A stretch of DNA of 42,001 bases from an archaeon (GCA_018671515.1 JABHHN010000039.1:1-42001); one strand, 5' to 3'; counted from the stretch's first letter, positions 7,579-15,710 are shown. Notes: a model not told the origin generated them from the sequence alone. A program made the numbers and translations.

Positions 7579-8351
7579 AACTAGAAAAAATTGAAAAAAT
7601 ATTTGAAGATCTTGATAAATTATTGGTTAAAAATACAAAAATATATGTTTTTGGTGGTGCAGTGCTCCTTTATCACAAATTAAAAGGAAGTACTAAAGAT
7701 ATTGATTTAGTTGTAAGGACCAAGGATGAATATATTTCATTTACAAGTGCTTTGGATAAGCTAAAATTTACTGTAAATAAACTAGAAGGTGCTTACCTAA
7801 AATTTAAGTTAAGTGGAATGTATCATAAAGATGACTATAGATTTGATGTTTTTAATAATGAAATTTGTGAAATGATGAATCTTTCAAAAGGAATGATAAA
7901 AAGATCACAAATATGGTATAAATATAATTATTTAGAAGTATATAGACTTTCTTTGGAAGATATTTTTCTTTTAAAGTCTCTTACTGAAAGAGAAGGAGAT
8001 GTTGTAGATTCAGATGCAATAATTACTTATGGAATAAACTGGGATATTTTAATGGATGAAATAAATAAACAGATTGAATCACATAATATGCCTGTTTGGA
8101 TTACAGATTTTGCATCAAGACTTGAGAAACTTGAAGAGAAATACCAAAAAATATCACCAGTAAAAAAAGAAGTAGATTTAATGGTTGAAGAATATTATGA
8201 TTATATTGAATTAATTCAAAACCTTAATGAACCAAAGACCTATGAAGAATTAAAGAAAAATACAGGCATTAGAGACTTAAAAAAAGTTCTTTTAAAACAC
8301 ATCAAAACCAATGAAATAAATTTAGAAAAAGGTAAATACAAAAAAACATAA
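7569..8351 (+). CDS. Nucleotidyltransferase-fold protein, AbiEii-like toxin candidate
   Basis: 260 residues. The N-terminal domain has the nucleotidyltransferase signature: VFGGAVLLYHKLKGSTKDIDLVV with Gly29-Gly30, Ser41, Asp44 and Asp46, and a possible third acid at Asp93 (RFDVF). The C-terminal part is helical and Lys/Glu-rich. In AbiEii-type toxins this fold adds nucleotides to RNA targets such as tRNA; other members are inactive or serve in tRNA maturation. The catalytic residues look intact here. It lies directly after, and overlapping, a two-HTH regulator, which supports a toxin-antitoxin reading. A TA role is inferred from family and gene order only. Confidence 0.75.
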   Translation: MAVELEKIEKIFEDLDKLLVKNTKIYVFGGAVLLYHKLKGSTKDIDLVVRTKDEYISFTSALDKLKFTVNKLEGAYLKFKLSGMYHKDDYRFDVFNNEICEMMNLSKGMIKRSQIWYKYNYLEVYRLSLEDIFLLKSLTEREGDVVDSDAIITYGINWDILMDEINKQIESHNMPVWITDFASRLEKLEEKYQKISPVKKEVDLMVEEYYDYIELIQNLNEPKTYEELKKNTGIRDLKKVLLKHIKTNEINLEKGKYKKT

Positions 8352-8399
8352 CTTACATCTTAGAAAAACTTATTAATTCCATTTATCATAATCATGCTT

Positions 8400-8750
8400 A
8401 TGGAAGGAAAAATATTAATTGAGGGTGTATTCAACATTACAGGAATAGGACCAGTGCTTGTCTCTCAGGTGATAGAAGGACAGATAAATATTGGTATGAC
8501 AACAACAATTCAAGGAAATGATTATCCAATAAAAAAAATGGAAGCAAATCATAAGAGCATTCAAGCTGCATTCCCTGGACAAAAAGTAGGAATTGTTCTT
8601 ACAAGTCTTAAAAAAAATGTAGCACCATTAAAAGGAGACCAATTAGCTTTTTCAGATGAACATAATCCAGGAATGCATATGCAACAGAGTATTAAAACAC
8701 AAGAAAAAAAAGGACTATTTTCATTCATAACTAAATGGTTTGAGAGATGA
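8400..8750 (+). CDS. Free-standing EF-Tu domain-2-like beta-barrel protein
   Basis: 116 residues from the second ATG (8400); an in-frame ATG also lies at 8394. The core, from KILIEGVFNITGIGPVLVSQVIEGQINIGM to AAFPGQKVGIVLTSL, follows domain 2 of translational GTPases: GVF.I.G.GPV, then a G..V.IG turn, then GQ.VGI. No GTPase domain is present. The C-terminal about 25 residues (KTQEKKGLFSFITKWFER) form an amphipathic basic helix that could bind membrane or RNA. Small proteins of this sort occur in archaea without a settled role. The stop overlaps the next start as ATGA (8747-8750), so it is coupled to an exported Cys-rich protein. Confidence 0.7.
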   Translation: MEGKILIEGVFNITGIGPVLVSQVIEGQINIGMTTTIQGNDYPIKKMEANHKSIQAAFPGQKVGIVLTSLKKNVAPLKGDQLAFSDEHNPGMHMQQSIKTQEKKGLFSFITKWFER

Positions 8751-9841
8751 AAAAATTAATTATCTCCTTGTTTATTTTAATCATGTCTACTACTTTGGTT
8801 TATGGTTCTCAATGTTTCTATGAAGAAACAAATGGTAATCCTGAAAATTATTGCTTTGTAGATGAATCAGGTGAAAATCTAAAGATTTCAAATTTGTTAG
8901 AGAATAAAAACTTTGAATGTTTCTATAAAGCTGAAGGTTTGGATAATGCCTGTGAAACAAAGTATAGTTGTACACCAGGTGCAAAAAAGAGAGTTCATTC
9001 AGAGAATACAATACAATATATAACAACAGTGTGTATTGAAGAGAGAGAGAATTTTTGTAAAATAATAAAAGAAGATGTGAAAATAGATGGAAGTGGCTAT
9101 AAACATATAACTAATAATATTGAAATATATGATGAATTTGATATTGAAAAAAGTTATTGTAAAGGCATGCAGAATGGAAAAATTGTATCTATAAAACCAA
9201 ATATTGCTGGATTTAAAAATAAATATTATTGTATATTGACAGGTCTTGATGCAGATGAAGAAGTAAAAGCATATATCAATAAAAATGGTGAAGAGATTGA
9301 ATGTTTGCCAACATTAAATGAAAAAAAAACAATTACAGGAAGTATAAAATATGATTTTGAAAAAGGTTTATGTGACTATGTTTATGGAGGAAGAGTAAAT
9401 ATATATGAAAATCCTAAATATTGTAGGGAAAAAAAAGGATCAAATGGAGAAACTATTAAAGAATGTGAATGGATGGAAGAAAACAATTGTAAATCAGGAG
9501 AGATAGGTTGTATAACACCACCAATTGATAATATTCCAAGACAGGATTTATGTAAGGTATATGCTTGTAGTTTTGGTGAATTCAAAGTTATTAATCAAAA
9601 ATATGATGGTGCTAAATATTATGAAGTATGCATTGATAAAAAAGAAAAGTTACCAGAAGTAAAACAACCCGTAAAACAAATAGATAATACTAATAAAAAT
9701 AGAAGAATACCATCAACTCCAAGAAAAACTCTAAAAGACGTAATAGAAGAAAGCAATATGAATTCTGCACTTAAATGGATGTTAATAGATTTAATTAAAG
9801 ATTTAGAAGGTATAGGACGTTTTATTGAAAAGAATTTTTAA
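8747..9841 (+). CDS. Exported Cys-rich protein of unknown function
   Basis: 364 residues. A signal peptide of about 20 residues (MKKLIISLFILIMSTTLVYG) is followed directly by SQCFYEE, so cleavage is likely after Gly20. The mature part contains over 20 cysteines spread through the chain, suggesting a disulfide-rich exported domain. After a Lys/Pro linker at about residue 300, the C-terminus has a helix (SALKWMLIDLIKDLEGIGRFIEKNF) that is amphipathic rather than a clear membrane anchor. The start overlaps the stop of the EF-Tu-domain-like gene. The DsbA-like thiol oxidoreductase at 38574-39977 would be a natural folding partner for such proteins (inference). Confidence 0.7.
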   Translation: MKKLIISLFILIMSTTLVYGSQCFYEETNGNPENYCFVDESGENLKISNLLENKNFECFYKAEGLDNACETKYSCTPGAKKRVHSENTIQYITTVCIEERENFCKIIKEDVKIDGSGYKHITNNIEIYDEFDIEKSYCKGMQNGKIVSIKPNIAGFKNKYYCILTGLDADEEVKAYINKNGEEIECLPTLNEKKTITGSIKYDFEKGLCDYVYGGRVNIYENPKYCREKKGSNGETIKECEWMEENNCKSGEIGCITPPIDNIPRQDLCKVYACSFGEFKVINQKYDGAKYYEVCIDKKEKLPEVKQPVKQIDNTNKNRRIPSTPRKTLKDVIEESNMNSALKWMLIDLIKDLEGIGRFIEKNF

Positions 9842-9862
9842 AGAATAAATAATAAAAAATAT

Positions 9863-10606
9863 TTATCTTCGACTTCTTAGTTTTGATAGCAATCTTAATA
9901 TTTCCATATAAAGCCATATAAGAGTTACCATTAATCCAAATGCTCCATACCATTCCATATATTTAGGAGCTTTGTGTTCTGCACCTTTCTCTATGAAATC
10001 AAAATCAAGAACCAAATTCATAGCTGCTACAGCAACAACAACAAGACTGAATATTATCCCTACTGTTCCACTTTGATGAATCATAGGGATAGAAGTACCA
10101 AAAAAACTCATTATGAAACCAACCAAATAAATAAGGCCTATTGCTCCAGTTGCAGCAATGACACCTAATTTAAAATTTTCAGTTACTTTTATTGTTCCAG
10201 ACTTATATAATGCAAGTAGAATAAATAACGTCCCAAATGTAAGTGAAATTGCTTGAATGACAATTCCAGGATAGACTATTTCCATAAATGCGGAAATTCC
10301 ACCAAGGAGAAAACCTTCACATATTGCATATAATGGTGCAGTTACCGGTGACCATTCTTTCTTAAATATAGTAATTAATGCAAATATGAAACCAAGTATT
10401 AATCCACCAAATAAAATAGCAGAATAATAACCAGGGATTTGTCCAGAAAATATTGAATTCCAGATGAAAGATGCTGGAAGCATAACAAGTAACAGTAAGA
10501 TAAAAGTTTTATTTACTGTTCCGTCTATTGTCATAACATTTACATTGTCAAAACTAGAAAAATGACCAAATGTCTTTTTATTTAATACAGGATTTGCAGT
10601 TCTCAT
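9863..10606 (-). CDS. Bax inhibitor-1 / YccA-type membrane protein
   Basis: 247 residues with about seven membrane segments. The N-terminal RTANPVLN and MTIDGTVNKTFILLLLV, the central EGFLLGGISA and the late LDFDFIEKGAEHKAPKYMEWYGAFGL match the Bax1-I/BI-1-like family, which includes acidic residues that gate calcium leak in the bacterial YetJ homologue. It sits in the membrane; the physiological role in archaea is unsettled. It is convergent with the Cys-rich protein gene (21-bp gap) and diverges from the uS15 region. Confidence 0.88.
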   Translation of the reverse strand: MRTANPVLNKKTFGHFSSFDNVNVMTIDGTVNKTFILLLLVMLPASFIWNSIFSGQIPGYYSAILFGGLILGFIFALITIFKKEWSPVTAPLYAICEGFLLGGISAFMEIVYPGIVIQAISLTFGTLFILLALYKSGTIKVTENFKLGVIAATGAIGLIYLVGFIMSFFGTSIPMIHQSGTVGIIFSLVVVAVAAMNLVLDFDFIEKGAEHKAPKYMEWYGAFGLMVTLIWLYMEILRLLSKLRSRR

Positions 10607-10700
10607 TGTAATTGTGAGTTAATGAAGATATGTTTATAAATTTATTTTTGAAGGAGAAGAGTTTAAATCCTTAATTTGAATTGTTTTTTCATCATTATTT

Positions 10701-10778
10701 GTGTCATAGCATGAGACATTCGTCCCATGCAAAAATGCGAGACAGGAACTGGCTTGCTATGGGAAATTCTAGTGACTT
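10701..10778 (-). repeat. Dispersed two-hairpin element, copy 1
   Basis: Read on the minus strand: an outer CATA/TATG stem, hairpin GCAAG-CCAGTTCCTGT-CTCGC (10737-10757), linker ATTTTT, and hairpin GCATGGGAC-GAAT-GTCTCATGC (10709-10730). It shares GCAAGCCAGTT and TGTCT(T/C)GCA with the elements at 21636 and 33783. The plus-strand flank CTAGTGACT (10770-10778) is shared with copy 2. It lies between the BI-1 gene and the uS15 leader. Confidence 0.75.
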
Positions 10779-10849
10779 AATAATTAAAATAAATAAAAGT
10801 CAACAAAAAAACAAGTTTTCTCTAAAAATACAGCTTATTTCCAATAATA

Positions 10850-10859
10850 TTTATAAATA
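10850..10859 (+). promoter_or_regulatory. TATA box for the uS15 transcript
   Basis: TTTATAAATA predicts a start near 10880. That leaves about 125 nt of leader before uS15, long for an archaeal ribosomal protein gene. Confidence 0.5.
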
Positions 10860-10930
10860 AAGTCTATCTTCCAAACTAAATCGAAAGATAATTTTGTATT
10901 TTACAAAGTTATGCTGGAGGATTAGCGTTT

Positions 10931-11005
10931 ATGACTTTTTCTCCAATAGGTATAAAAAAATTCGAAAATAAAATATTTTCGATTGTCAAAAACGGAGGTT
11001 TTTAA
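10931..11005 (+). CDS. 24-codon leader ORF coupled to uS15
   Basis: ATG at 10931 is preceded by GGAGG (10916-10920). The frame encodes MTFSPIGIKKFENKIFSIVK followed by NGGF and ends with TAA at 11003-11005, one base before the uS15 ATG. The uS15 ribosome site GGAGGT (10994-10999) is made of the Gly-Gly codons of this ORF, so a ribosome finishing the leader would terminate on top of the uS15 start. A hairpin TCGAAAATA/TATTTTCGA sits inside it, and TGGAG at its own ribosome site can pair with CTCCA (10941-10945). No homologue is recognised. Translation is inferred from the ribosome site and the tight spacing. Confidence 0.5.
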   Translation: MTFSPIGIKKFENKIFSIVKNGGF

Positions 11006-11006
11006 C

Positions 11007-11462
11007 ATGGCAAGAATGTATTCAAGAAAAAAAGGAAAATCAGGTTCTACAAAACCTGTAGGAACAAAAACACATACATGGATTAGATATAAACCAAAAG
11101 AAATAGAACTTCTAATAATTAAGTTAGCAAAAGAAGAATATGCACCTTCAGAAATTGGACTTATTCTTCGTGATAAATATGGGATACCTGATGTAAAAGC
11201 ACTTACAAAAAAAAGTATTTCAGATATTTTGGCAATTAAAGATTTATTACCAAAAGTTCCTGAAAATCTTACAAATTTAATAAGAAAAGCAATTGATTTA
11301 AGAAAACATCTTGAGACAAATAATAGTGATATTATTGGTAAAAGAGGTTTAATTCTTACAGAATCAAAAATCAGAAGATTAGCAAAATATTGTATAAGAA
11401 CAAATAAATTACCTGCTGATTGGAAATATGATCCTAAAAAGGCAAGTTTACTGATTGAGTAA
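11007..11462 (+). CDS. rps15: Ribosomal protein uS15 (archaeal S15)
   Basis: Small-subunit ribosomal protein that binds 16S rRNA at the platform. 151 residues starting MARMYSRKKGKSGS with the archaeal/eukaryotic N-terminal extension, followed by the S15 core (LAKEEYAPSEIGLILRDKYGIP, KKSISDILAI) and the RNA-binding end TESKIRRLAKYCIRTNKLPADWKYDP. I use the ATG at 11007, which has GGAGGT seven bases upstream; an upstream TTG at 10983 is in frame but would add eight non-conserved residues. A 24-codon ORF ends one base before. A RecJ-like gene follows after 28 bp, probably in the same operon. Confidence 0.96.
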   Translation: MARMYSRKKGKSGSTKPVGTKTHTWIRYKPKEIELLIIKLAKEEYAPSEIGLILRDKYGIPDVKALTKKSISDILAIKDLLPKVPENLTNLIRKAIDLRKHLETNNSDIIGKRGLILTESKIRRLAKYCIRTNKLPADWKYDPKKASLLIE

Positions 11463-11490
11463 ACTTTATTTTTTTTATTTTCTTTAATTT

Positions 11491-12918
11491 ATGAAACCAG
11501 AACTAGATATTGCTTTAGAAAAAGGAATAGAATTTCTAAAATCAATAGATAAGAAAGAAATTATCAGACTTATTAGTCATCTAGATTCAGATGGAATTTG
11601 TGCAGCTGCAATAATGGTTAGTGCATTAAAAAAAGAAGATAGAAGATTCAAATTATCAATTCTTAATCAATTAGGAGATAATGAATTAGACATTCTATCT
11701 AAGGAAGATCAAAAATATTATATTTTCACAGATTTAGGTTCTGGTCAGTTAAAAAATATTTCTCAAAAATTACCTGATAAAAAGATTCTAATTTTAGATC
11801 ATCATGCTTTTGATGAGAATTCTTTGCAAATATTGAATAATTCAAATATTGTGCATATTAATCCAAAATTATACGGTTATAATTGTAATGAAGAAATCTC
11901 AGGTTCAGGTGTTGCATATATATTTTCTAAAAAAATTAATCAAACTAATATTGATATGTCACATATTGCAATAATTGGAGCAATTGGAGATTCACAGGAA
12001 AAAAAAGGGTTTCTTGGATTAAATAATGATATGTTAGAAGATGCAATAAAAAGTAATCTTATAAGTTTAGAAAAAGGTATAAGATGGTTTGGAATTGAGA
12101 CTAAATCACTTGTAAAATTGATGAGTAATAGTACTGATCTTAAGATTCCAGGTGTTAATGGGTCAGAAGATAGATCTTATAATTTTTTAAAACAGATAGG
12201 CATTGCTCCAAGGGGAAAAGTTACCTGGAAAAAATATTCTGATTTGACAGATGAAGAAAAAGAAAAATTAAAAAAAGCAATTATTGAAAAAAGAAAAGAT
12301 GAAAAAACCCCTGAAGATATATTAGGTGTAAGATATATATTAGTAAATCAGGAGAACTCAAGTCCAACAAAAGATGCAAAGGAATTCTCTACACTTCTAA
12401 ATGCATGTGGAAGATTAGGACATTATGCGATTGGAGTAGGTGCTTGTTTAAATGATAGTAAAAGTAAAGAAGAAGCATACGAAGTTCTAAAAGAATATAG
12501 AAGAAAAATTACTGAAGGAATGAATTGGTATGAGGAAAATAAATTTAATGAAAAAAAAATTCTTCTTAAAGATGGATATATAATTATCAATGCAAAAGAT
12601 GAAATCATTCCAACAATAATAGGAACATTGAGTTCTATTGTTTCGTATTCAGGATATTTTCAAAAAAAGACATTTATTTTATCAATGGCAAGAATTATTG
12701 AAAAAAATAAAACTAAAATTTCTCTTAGGTGTTCAAAAAGAGATGATGGTGCTGATTTAAGGAGTATTATTTCAGAAATTATGAAAACTGTAAATGGTGA
12801 ATCAGGCGGACATGTAAATGCTGCAGGTGGAACTATCTTAACATCAGTTGAAGAAGATTTTATAGAAAATGCAGATAGAATACTTCAAAAACATGTAATG
12901 ATAGAAACAATTGTTTAA
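11491..12918 (+). CDS. DHH-family (RecJ/GAN-like) exonuclease
   Basis: 475-residue archaeal RecJ-like phosphoesterase. Motif I is HLDSDG (residues 30-35), TDLGSG lies near 80, the DHH motif is Asp103-His104-His105, GAIGD lies near 160, and the DHHA1 motif GGHVNAAG is at 439-446, so all catalytic parts are present. Archaeal members act as single-strand exonucleases, and the GAN type binds the replicative GINS/CMG complex. The protein is at home next to uS15, as in many archaeal genomes. Its stop overlaps the 3' end of the convergent winged-helix gene by four bases. Confidence 0.93.
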   Translation: MKPELDIALEKGIEFLKSIDKKEIIRLISHLDSDGICAAAIMVSALKKEDRRFKLSILNQLGDNELDILSKEDQKYYIFTDLGSGQLKNISQKLPDKKILILDHHAFDENSLQILNNSNIVHINPKLYGYNCNEEISGSGVAYIFSKKINQTNIDMSHIAIIGAIGDSQEKKGFLGLNNDMLEDAIKSNLISLEKGIRWFGIETKSLVKLMSNSTDLKIPGVNGSEDRSYNFLKQIGIAPRGKVTWKKYSDLTDEEKEKLKKAIIEKRKDEKTPEDILGVRYILVNQENSSPTKDAKEFSTLLNACGRLGHYAIGVGACLNDSKSKEEAYEVLKEYRRKITEGMNWYEENKFNEKKILLKDGYIIINAKDEIIPTIIGTLSSIVSYSGYFQKKTFILSMARIIEKNKTKISLRCSKRDDGADLRSIISEIMKTVNGESGGHVNAAGGTILTSVEEDFIENADRILQKHVMIETIV

Positions 12919-13184
12919 AGAGAATTTCTTATTTTATTGATACTTTCAGCAACATCTTGACCTTTTTTTGTTAGTTTAAGCAGTTTTAATCTTCCTTGTT
13001 TCTCAAATTCAACAAGACCTGATTTTTGCATTTGTTGTAGAATTTTGACAACATGCGAATATGTGCAATCAACAATTTTTGCAAGATTTGATGCATATAT
13101 TTCTGTTTTAGAATTATTCATTTCAACTAGCATCATGGCAGGTTTTTCTCTAAAAATTACATTGAAAATTTTGCTTTTTACCAT
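12915..13184 (-). CDS. Small winged-helix DNA-binding protein
   Basis: 89 residues forming one winged helix: IYASNLAKIVDCTYSHVVKILQQMQKSGLVEFEKQGRLKLLKLTKKG is a clear recognition helix plus wing. It resembles archaeal MarR/Lrs14-like one-domain regulators. The C-terminal helix may serve dimerisation. It converges on the RecJ-like gene with a four-base overlap and has no ligand-binding domain, so its signal is unknown. Confidence 0.8.
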   Translation of the reverse strand: MVKSKIFNVIFREKPAMMLVEMNNSKTEIYASNLAKIVDCTYSHVVKILQQMQKSGLVEFEKQGRLKLLKLTKKGQDVAESINKIRNSL

Positions 13185-13299
13185 TGTATTTAATAAAATT
13201 TTTTCTTCTTTAAAAAGTTTTTGTTTATTTATTCTATTATGTATTTTCCTTTATATATTTTAATTAATATATATTATACTATTAGTGTTTTTAGTATAT

Positions 13300-13737
13300 T
13301 TAAATTAATCTACTAAGTTCTTTATCAGACATATTATCTCTTTTCTTGAAACTAATTATGTATTTGTATTGTATATAAAAACTATAACAAAATAGAATTA
13401 ATGCAAGTAATGCAAAAAAAACATTTAGTACTTTTGGCATAGCAAAAGAAGTACTTATAGCTTTATCATACATAATTTGAAGACCTAATTTCCCAATCCA
13501 AAAACCACCAATTATACTTAATGGTGATATGAATAATAATATTGCAAATACAAATTCACCTATAAAACCTGAAACAGTAATAAAGTTAGGATCGGTTGTT
13601 CCTAAATTTAATGAAGTCATAGTGGCATTAAGTGTTGTTGCTGAAATAGTATTTATTTTTGCAGGTATTAGTGTTTTTGTAAAGATGTATCCTGATATAA
13701 TAAGAATCATAAAAATAATTATTTTTTTCATATTCAT
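13300..13737 (-). CDS. Small membrane protein, unknown
   Basis: 145 residues. The first about 20 residues form a signal or membrane anchor (KKIIIFMILIISGYIF), followed by a Thr/Asn-rich external loop (residues 25-55). Three further hydrophobic segments (about 55-80, 80-90, 105-130) and a charged tail KKRDNMSDKELSRLI follow. No family recognised. A second Met at residue 3 is an equally good start. It stands alone between the winged-helix gene and tRNA-Arg. Confidence 0.6.
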   Translation of the reverse strand: MNMKKIIIFMILIISGYIFTKTLIPAKINTISATTLNATMTSLNLGTTDPNFITVSGFIGEFVFAILLFISPLSIIGGFWIGKLGLQIMYDKAISTSFAMPKVLNVFFALLALILFCYSFYIQYKYIISFKKRDNMSDKELSRLI

Positions 13738-13781
13738 ATTAATTGTTATATGTATTTAGTAATATAAAATTTTCTAAAAAG

Positions 13782-13796
13782 AATACGCCCTTGCGG
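13782..13796 (-). repeat. Direct repeat of the tRNA-Arg 3' end
   Basis: 15-bp exact copy of 13882-13896 on the plus strand: T-stem end, acceptor strand, discriminator and four flanking bases. Confidence 0.85.
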
Positions 13797-13877
13797 TATA
13801 TTCACTTCAATACATAGTGGACGGAGTGAAAAAATAAACACTCCTTAAAATGTATTTTCGTTCATAAAACTAAGGGC
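13786..13877 (-). other. tRNA-like remnant downstream of tRNA-Arg
   Basis: On the minus strand this begins GCCCTTA, like the tRNA-Arg 5' end, and ends CCGCAAGGGCG, identical to the tRNA-Arg 3' end, so a six-pair acceptor-like stem can close. Inside are nested inverted repeats AATACAT/ATGTATT (13809-13815, 13850-13856) and GGAGTG/CACTCC (13823-13828, 13839-13844). No anticodon arm or T-loop is left. The 15-bp direct repeat AATACGCCCTTGCGG (plus strand 13782-13796 and 13882-13896) lies exactly 100 bp apart. Confidence 0.55.
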
Positions 13878-13885
13878 AAAAAATA

Positions 13886-13988
13886 CGCCCTTGCGGAGAA
13901 TCGAACTCCAGCCTCAAGATTTCTGCAAACTGGCCAATTTGAGCAAAGCTACCGCAATCTTGTGTTCTATCCACTATACTACAAGGGC
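13886..13988 (-). tRNA. tRNA-Arg (anticodon GCG) with a canonical intron
   Basis: Acceptor GCCCTTG/CAAGGGC, D-stem GTAT/GAAC (A-A mismatch), anticodon stem CAAGA/TCTTG, T-arm TGGAG-TTCGATT-CTCCG, discriminator G. The anticodon GCG lies at 13953-13955. The 103-nt gene becomes 72 nt after removal of a 31-nt intron at position 37/38. CCA is not encoded. A run of six T follows on the minus strand. Confidence 0.94.
13921..13951 (-). other. Bulge-helix-bulge intron of tRNA-Arg, position 37/38
   Basis: 31 nt. Exon TTGC pairs with intron GCAG to form the four-pair central helix, flanked by the three-base bulges GGT (cut after GG) and AAA (cut after the second A). Inside, CAAATT-GGCC-AGTTTG forms a hairpin. 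This is the standard substrate of archaeal tRNA-splicing endonuclease. Confidence 0.85.
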
Positions 13989-14075
13989 ATAAATAGAGAG
14001 GTTATAAAATAAATTTATAACTTTAACTTGAAACTTAAAAGAATTTTTATATTATATGATATTCATATATTTTTC

Positions 14076-15710
14076 ATGGATATAATTGATATTAAAAATC
14101 TTAGCTATAAATACCCTGATGAAAAAGACTTTGTTCTAGAAAATATTAATCTAAAAATTAAAAAAAATTCATTCACATGTCTTATTGGTCCTTCTGGATG
14201 TGGAAAAACAACTTTGTTAATGCTTATTAGAGGTTTTTTTCAGGAATATGGTGGAAAAATTTCAGGCAACATAGTCGTAAAAGGAAAGGACGTCATAAAG
14301 ACTGAATTCAATAAATTGGGTAAAGACATAGGAATAATTTTTCAGGATCCACAAGTGCAATTACACCAATTAAGAGTCATTGATGAAGTTGCATCAGCTC
14401 CTATGTATCAAGGATTACCTTATGATGAATGTCAAAAAAGAGCAAAGGAATTGATAGATAAAATTCTTGATCCTTCATTTTACAATAAGTCACCAACAGA
14501 ATTAAGTTCAGGCCAGCAACAGAAAGTTGCTTTAGCTGCAACACTTGCAATGGATTGTGAAGTTTTATTATTAGATGAGCCATTTTCATTTTTAGATACA
14601 GGAGCTTTTAGAGAAGTTTTGGATATAATTTTAGATTTGAAAAAACAAGGCAAGACTATTGTGATTGCAACTCATGGTATTGAACAGATATCAGGAATTG
14701 CTGATGAATTAATTCTTATGAATAATGGGAAATTAATATTGCAAGGCGACGTGAAATCAGTTTTATATAATCCTAAATTTGATAAGGTACTTGAACCTCC
14801 TTTATCAATAAAAGTTGGAAAGGAATTGAAAAAGAAAAATATTGATTGGTCTGAACTTTTATATAATAAAAAATTTAATAATAAAATTTTAGAAAAATCA
14901 TCTGATGAAAATAAAGATTTAATACTCGAAGTAAGTAATGTTTCATTTAATTATCCTGAGACTGAAAAAGGATTAAATAAAATAAATTTGGATATTAAAA
15001 AAAATGAAATTCTTGGATTAATTGGGAGTAATGGTTCTGGTAAAACAACACTTGCTAAATTGATTCTTGGTTTATTAAAACCTATTAAAGGTAAAATAAA
15101 ATTACATGGTAAAGAAATTAGGAAATACAATACAAAAGAAAGAGCCAAACATATTGGTTATGTAACTCAGGATCCAATTGATATGTTTTTTGAAGAATCA
15201 TTAATAAAAGAAGTTGCATTTGGACCAAAATGTCTTGGATATAAAAATCCAGAAGAGATTGCAAAAAAAACTTTAGATAAATTGAATTTATTAAAATTCA
15301 AAGACAAGCATCCTGATTCACTTTCAGGTGGACAGAAATCACTTTTAGGAATTGGTGACATTCTTGCAAATAATCCTGATATTATATTATTAGATGAACC
15401 AGAATTTGGATTGGATCCAATAAATTGGCATAAGATAGTTAATGTTATTAAAGAGTTACAGAAACAAGGAAAAACAATTATTGTTATAACACAAGATTTA
15501 GAAAAATCAATGTTTTTGTGTGATAGGATAGTATTAATGAGTCATGGAGAAATTGTTAAGTCCGGAACTCCAAAAGAAGTTTTCACCAAACAAGTATTGT
15601 CTAAAACAAAATTATTGCCTCTACGAGTTTTTGATATTATACCTTATTTATCTGAAAAAGCTTTAGACTCAGAAGAAAATTTTGTTAAAGAGGTCAAGAA
15701 GATATGGTAA
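14076..15710 (+). CDS. ecfA: ECF transporter ATPase, fused EcfA-EcfA'
   Basis: Energises an energy-coupling-factor uptake system. Two ABC ATPase domains lie in one chain of 544 residues. Domain 1 has Walker A GPSGCGKTT (Lys44), Q-loop FQDPQVQ, signature LSSGQQQK and Walker B VLLLDEPFSFLD. Domain 2 has Walker A GSNGSGKTT (Lys323), Q-loop TQDPID, signature LSGGQKS and Walker B IILLDEPEFGLD. Two separate genes is the commoner arrangement; fusion gives the heterodimer in one polypeptide. The ATG at 14076 is preferred because TTTTTATATTATAT is centred about 25 bp upstream (leaderless); a TTG at 14028 would add 16 unlikely residues. The 3' end overlaps the next gene by 7 bp. Confidence 0.93.
   Translation: MDIIDIKNLSYKYPDEKDFVLENINLKIKKNSFTCLIGPSGCGKTTLLMLIRGFFQEYGGKISGNIVVKGKDVIKTEFNKLGKDIGIIFQDPQVQLHQLRVIDEVASAPMYQGLPYDECQKRAKELIDKILDPSFYNKSPTELSSGQQQKVALAATLAMDCEVLLLDEPFSFLDTGAFREVLDIILDLKKQGKTIVIATHGIEQISGIADELILMNNGKLILQGDVKSVLYNPKFDKVLEPPLSIKVGKELKKKNIDWSELLYNKKFNNKILEKSSDENKDLILEVSNVSFNYPETEKGLNKINLDIKKNEILGLIGSNGSGKTTLAKLILGLLKPIKGKIKLHGKEIRKYNTKERAKHIGYVTQDPIDMFFEESLIKEVAFGPKCLGYKNPEEIAKKTLDKLNLLKFKDKHPDSLSGGQKSLLGIGDILANNPDIILLDEPEFGLDPINWHKIVNVIKELQKQGKTIIVITQDLEKSMFLCDRIVLMSHGEIVKSGTPKEVFTKQVLSKTKLLPLRVFDIIPYLSEKALDSEENFVKEVKKIW

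Noticed and set aside
10983-11006. TTG start extending uS15 by eight codons
   Set aside because: GGAGGT lies within this extension and fits the ATG at 11007; the family begins at MARMYS.
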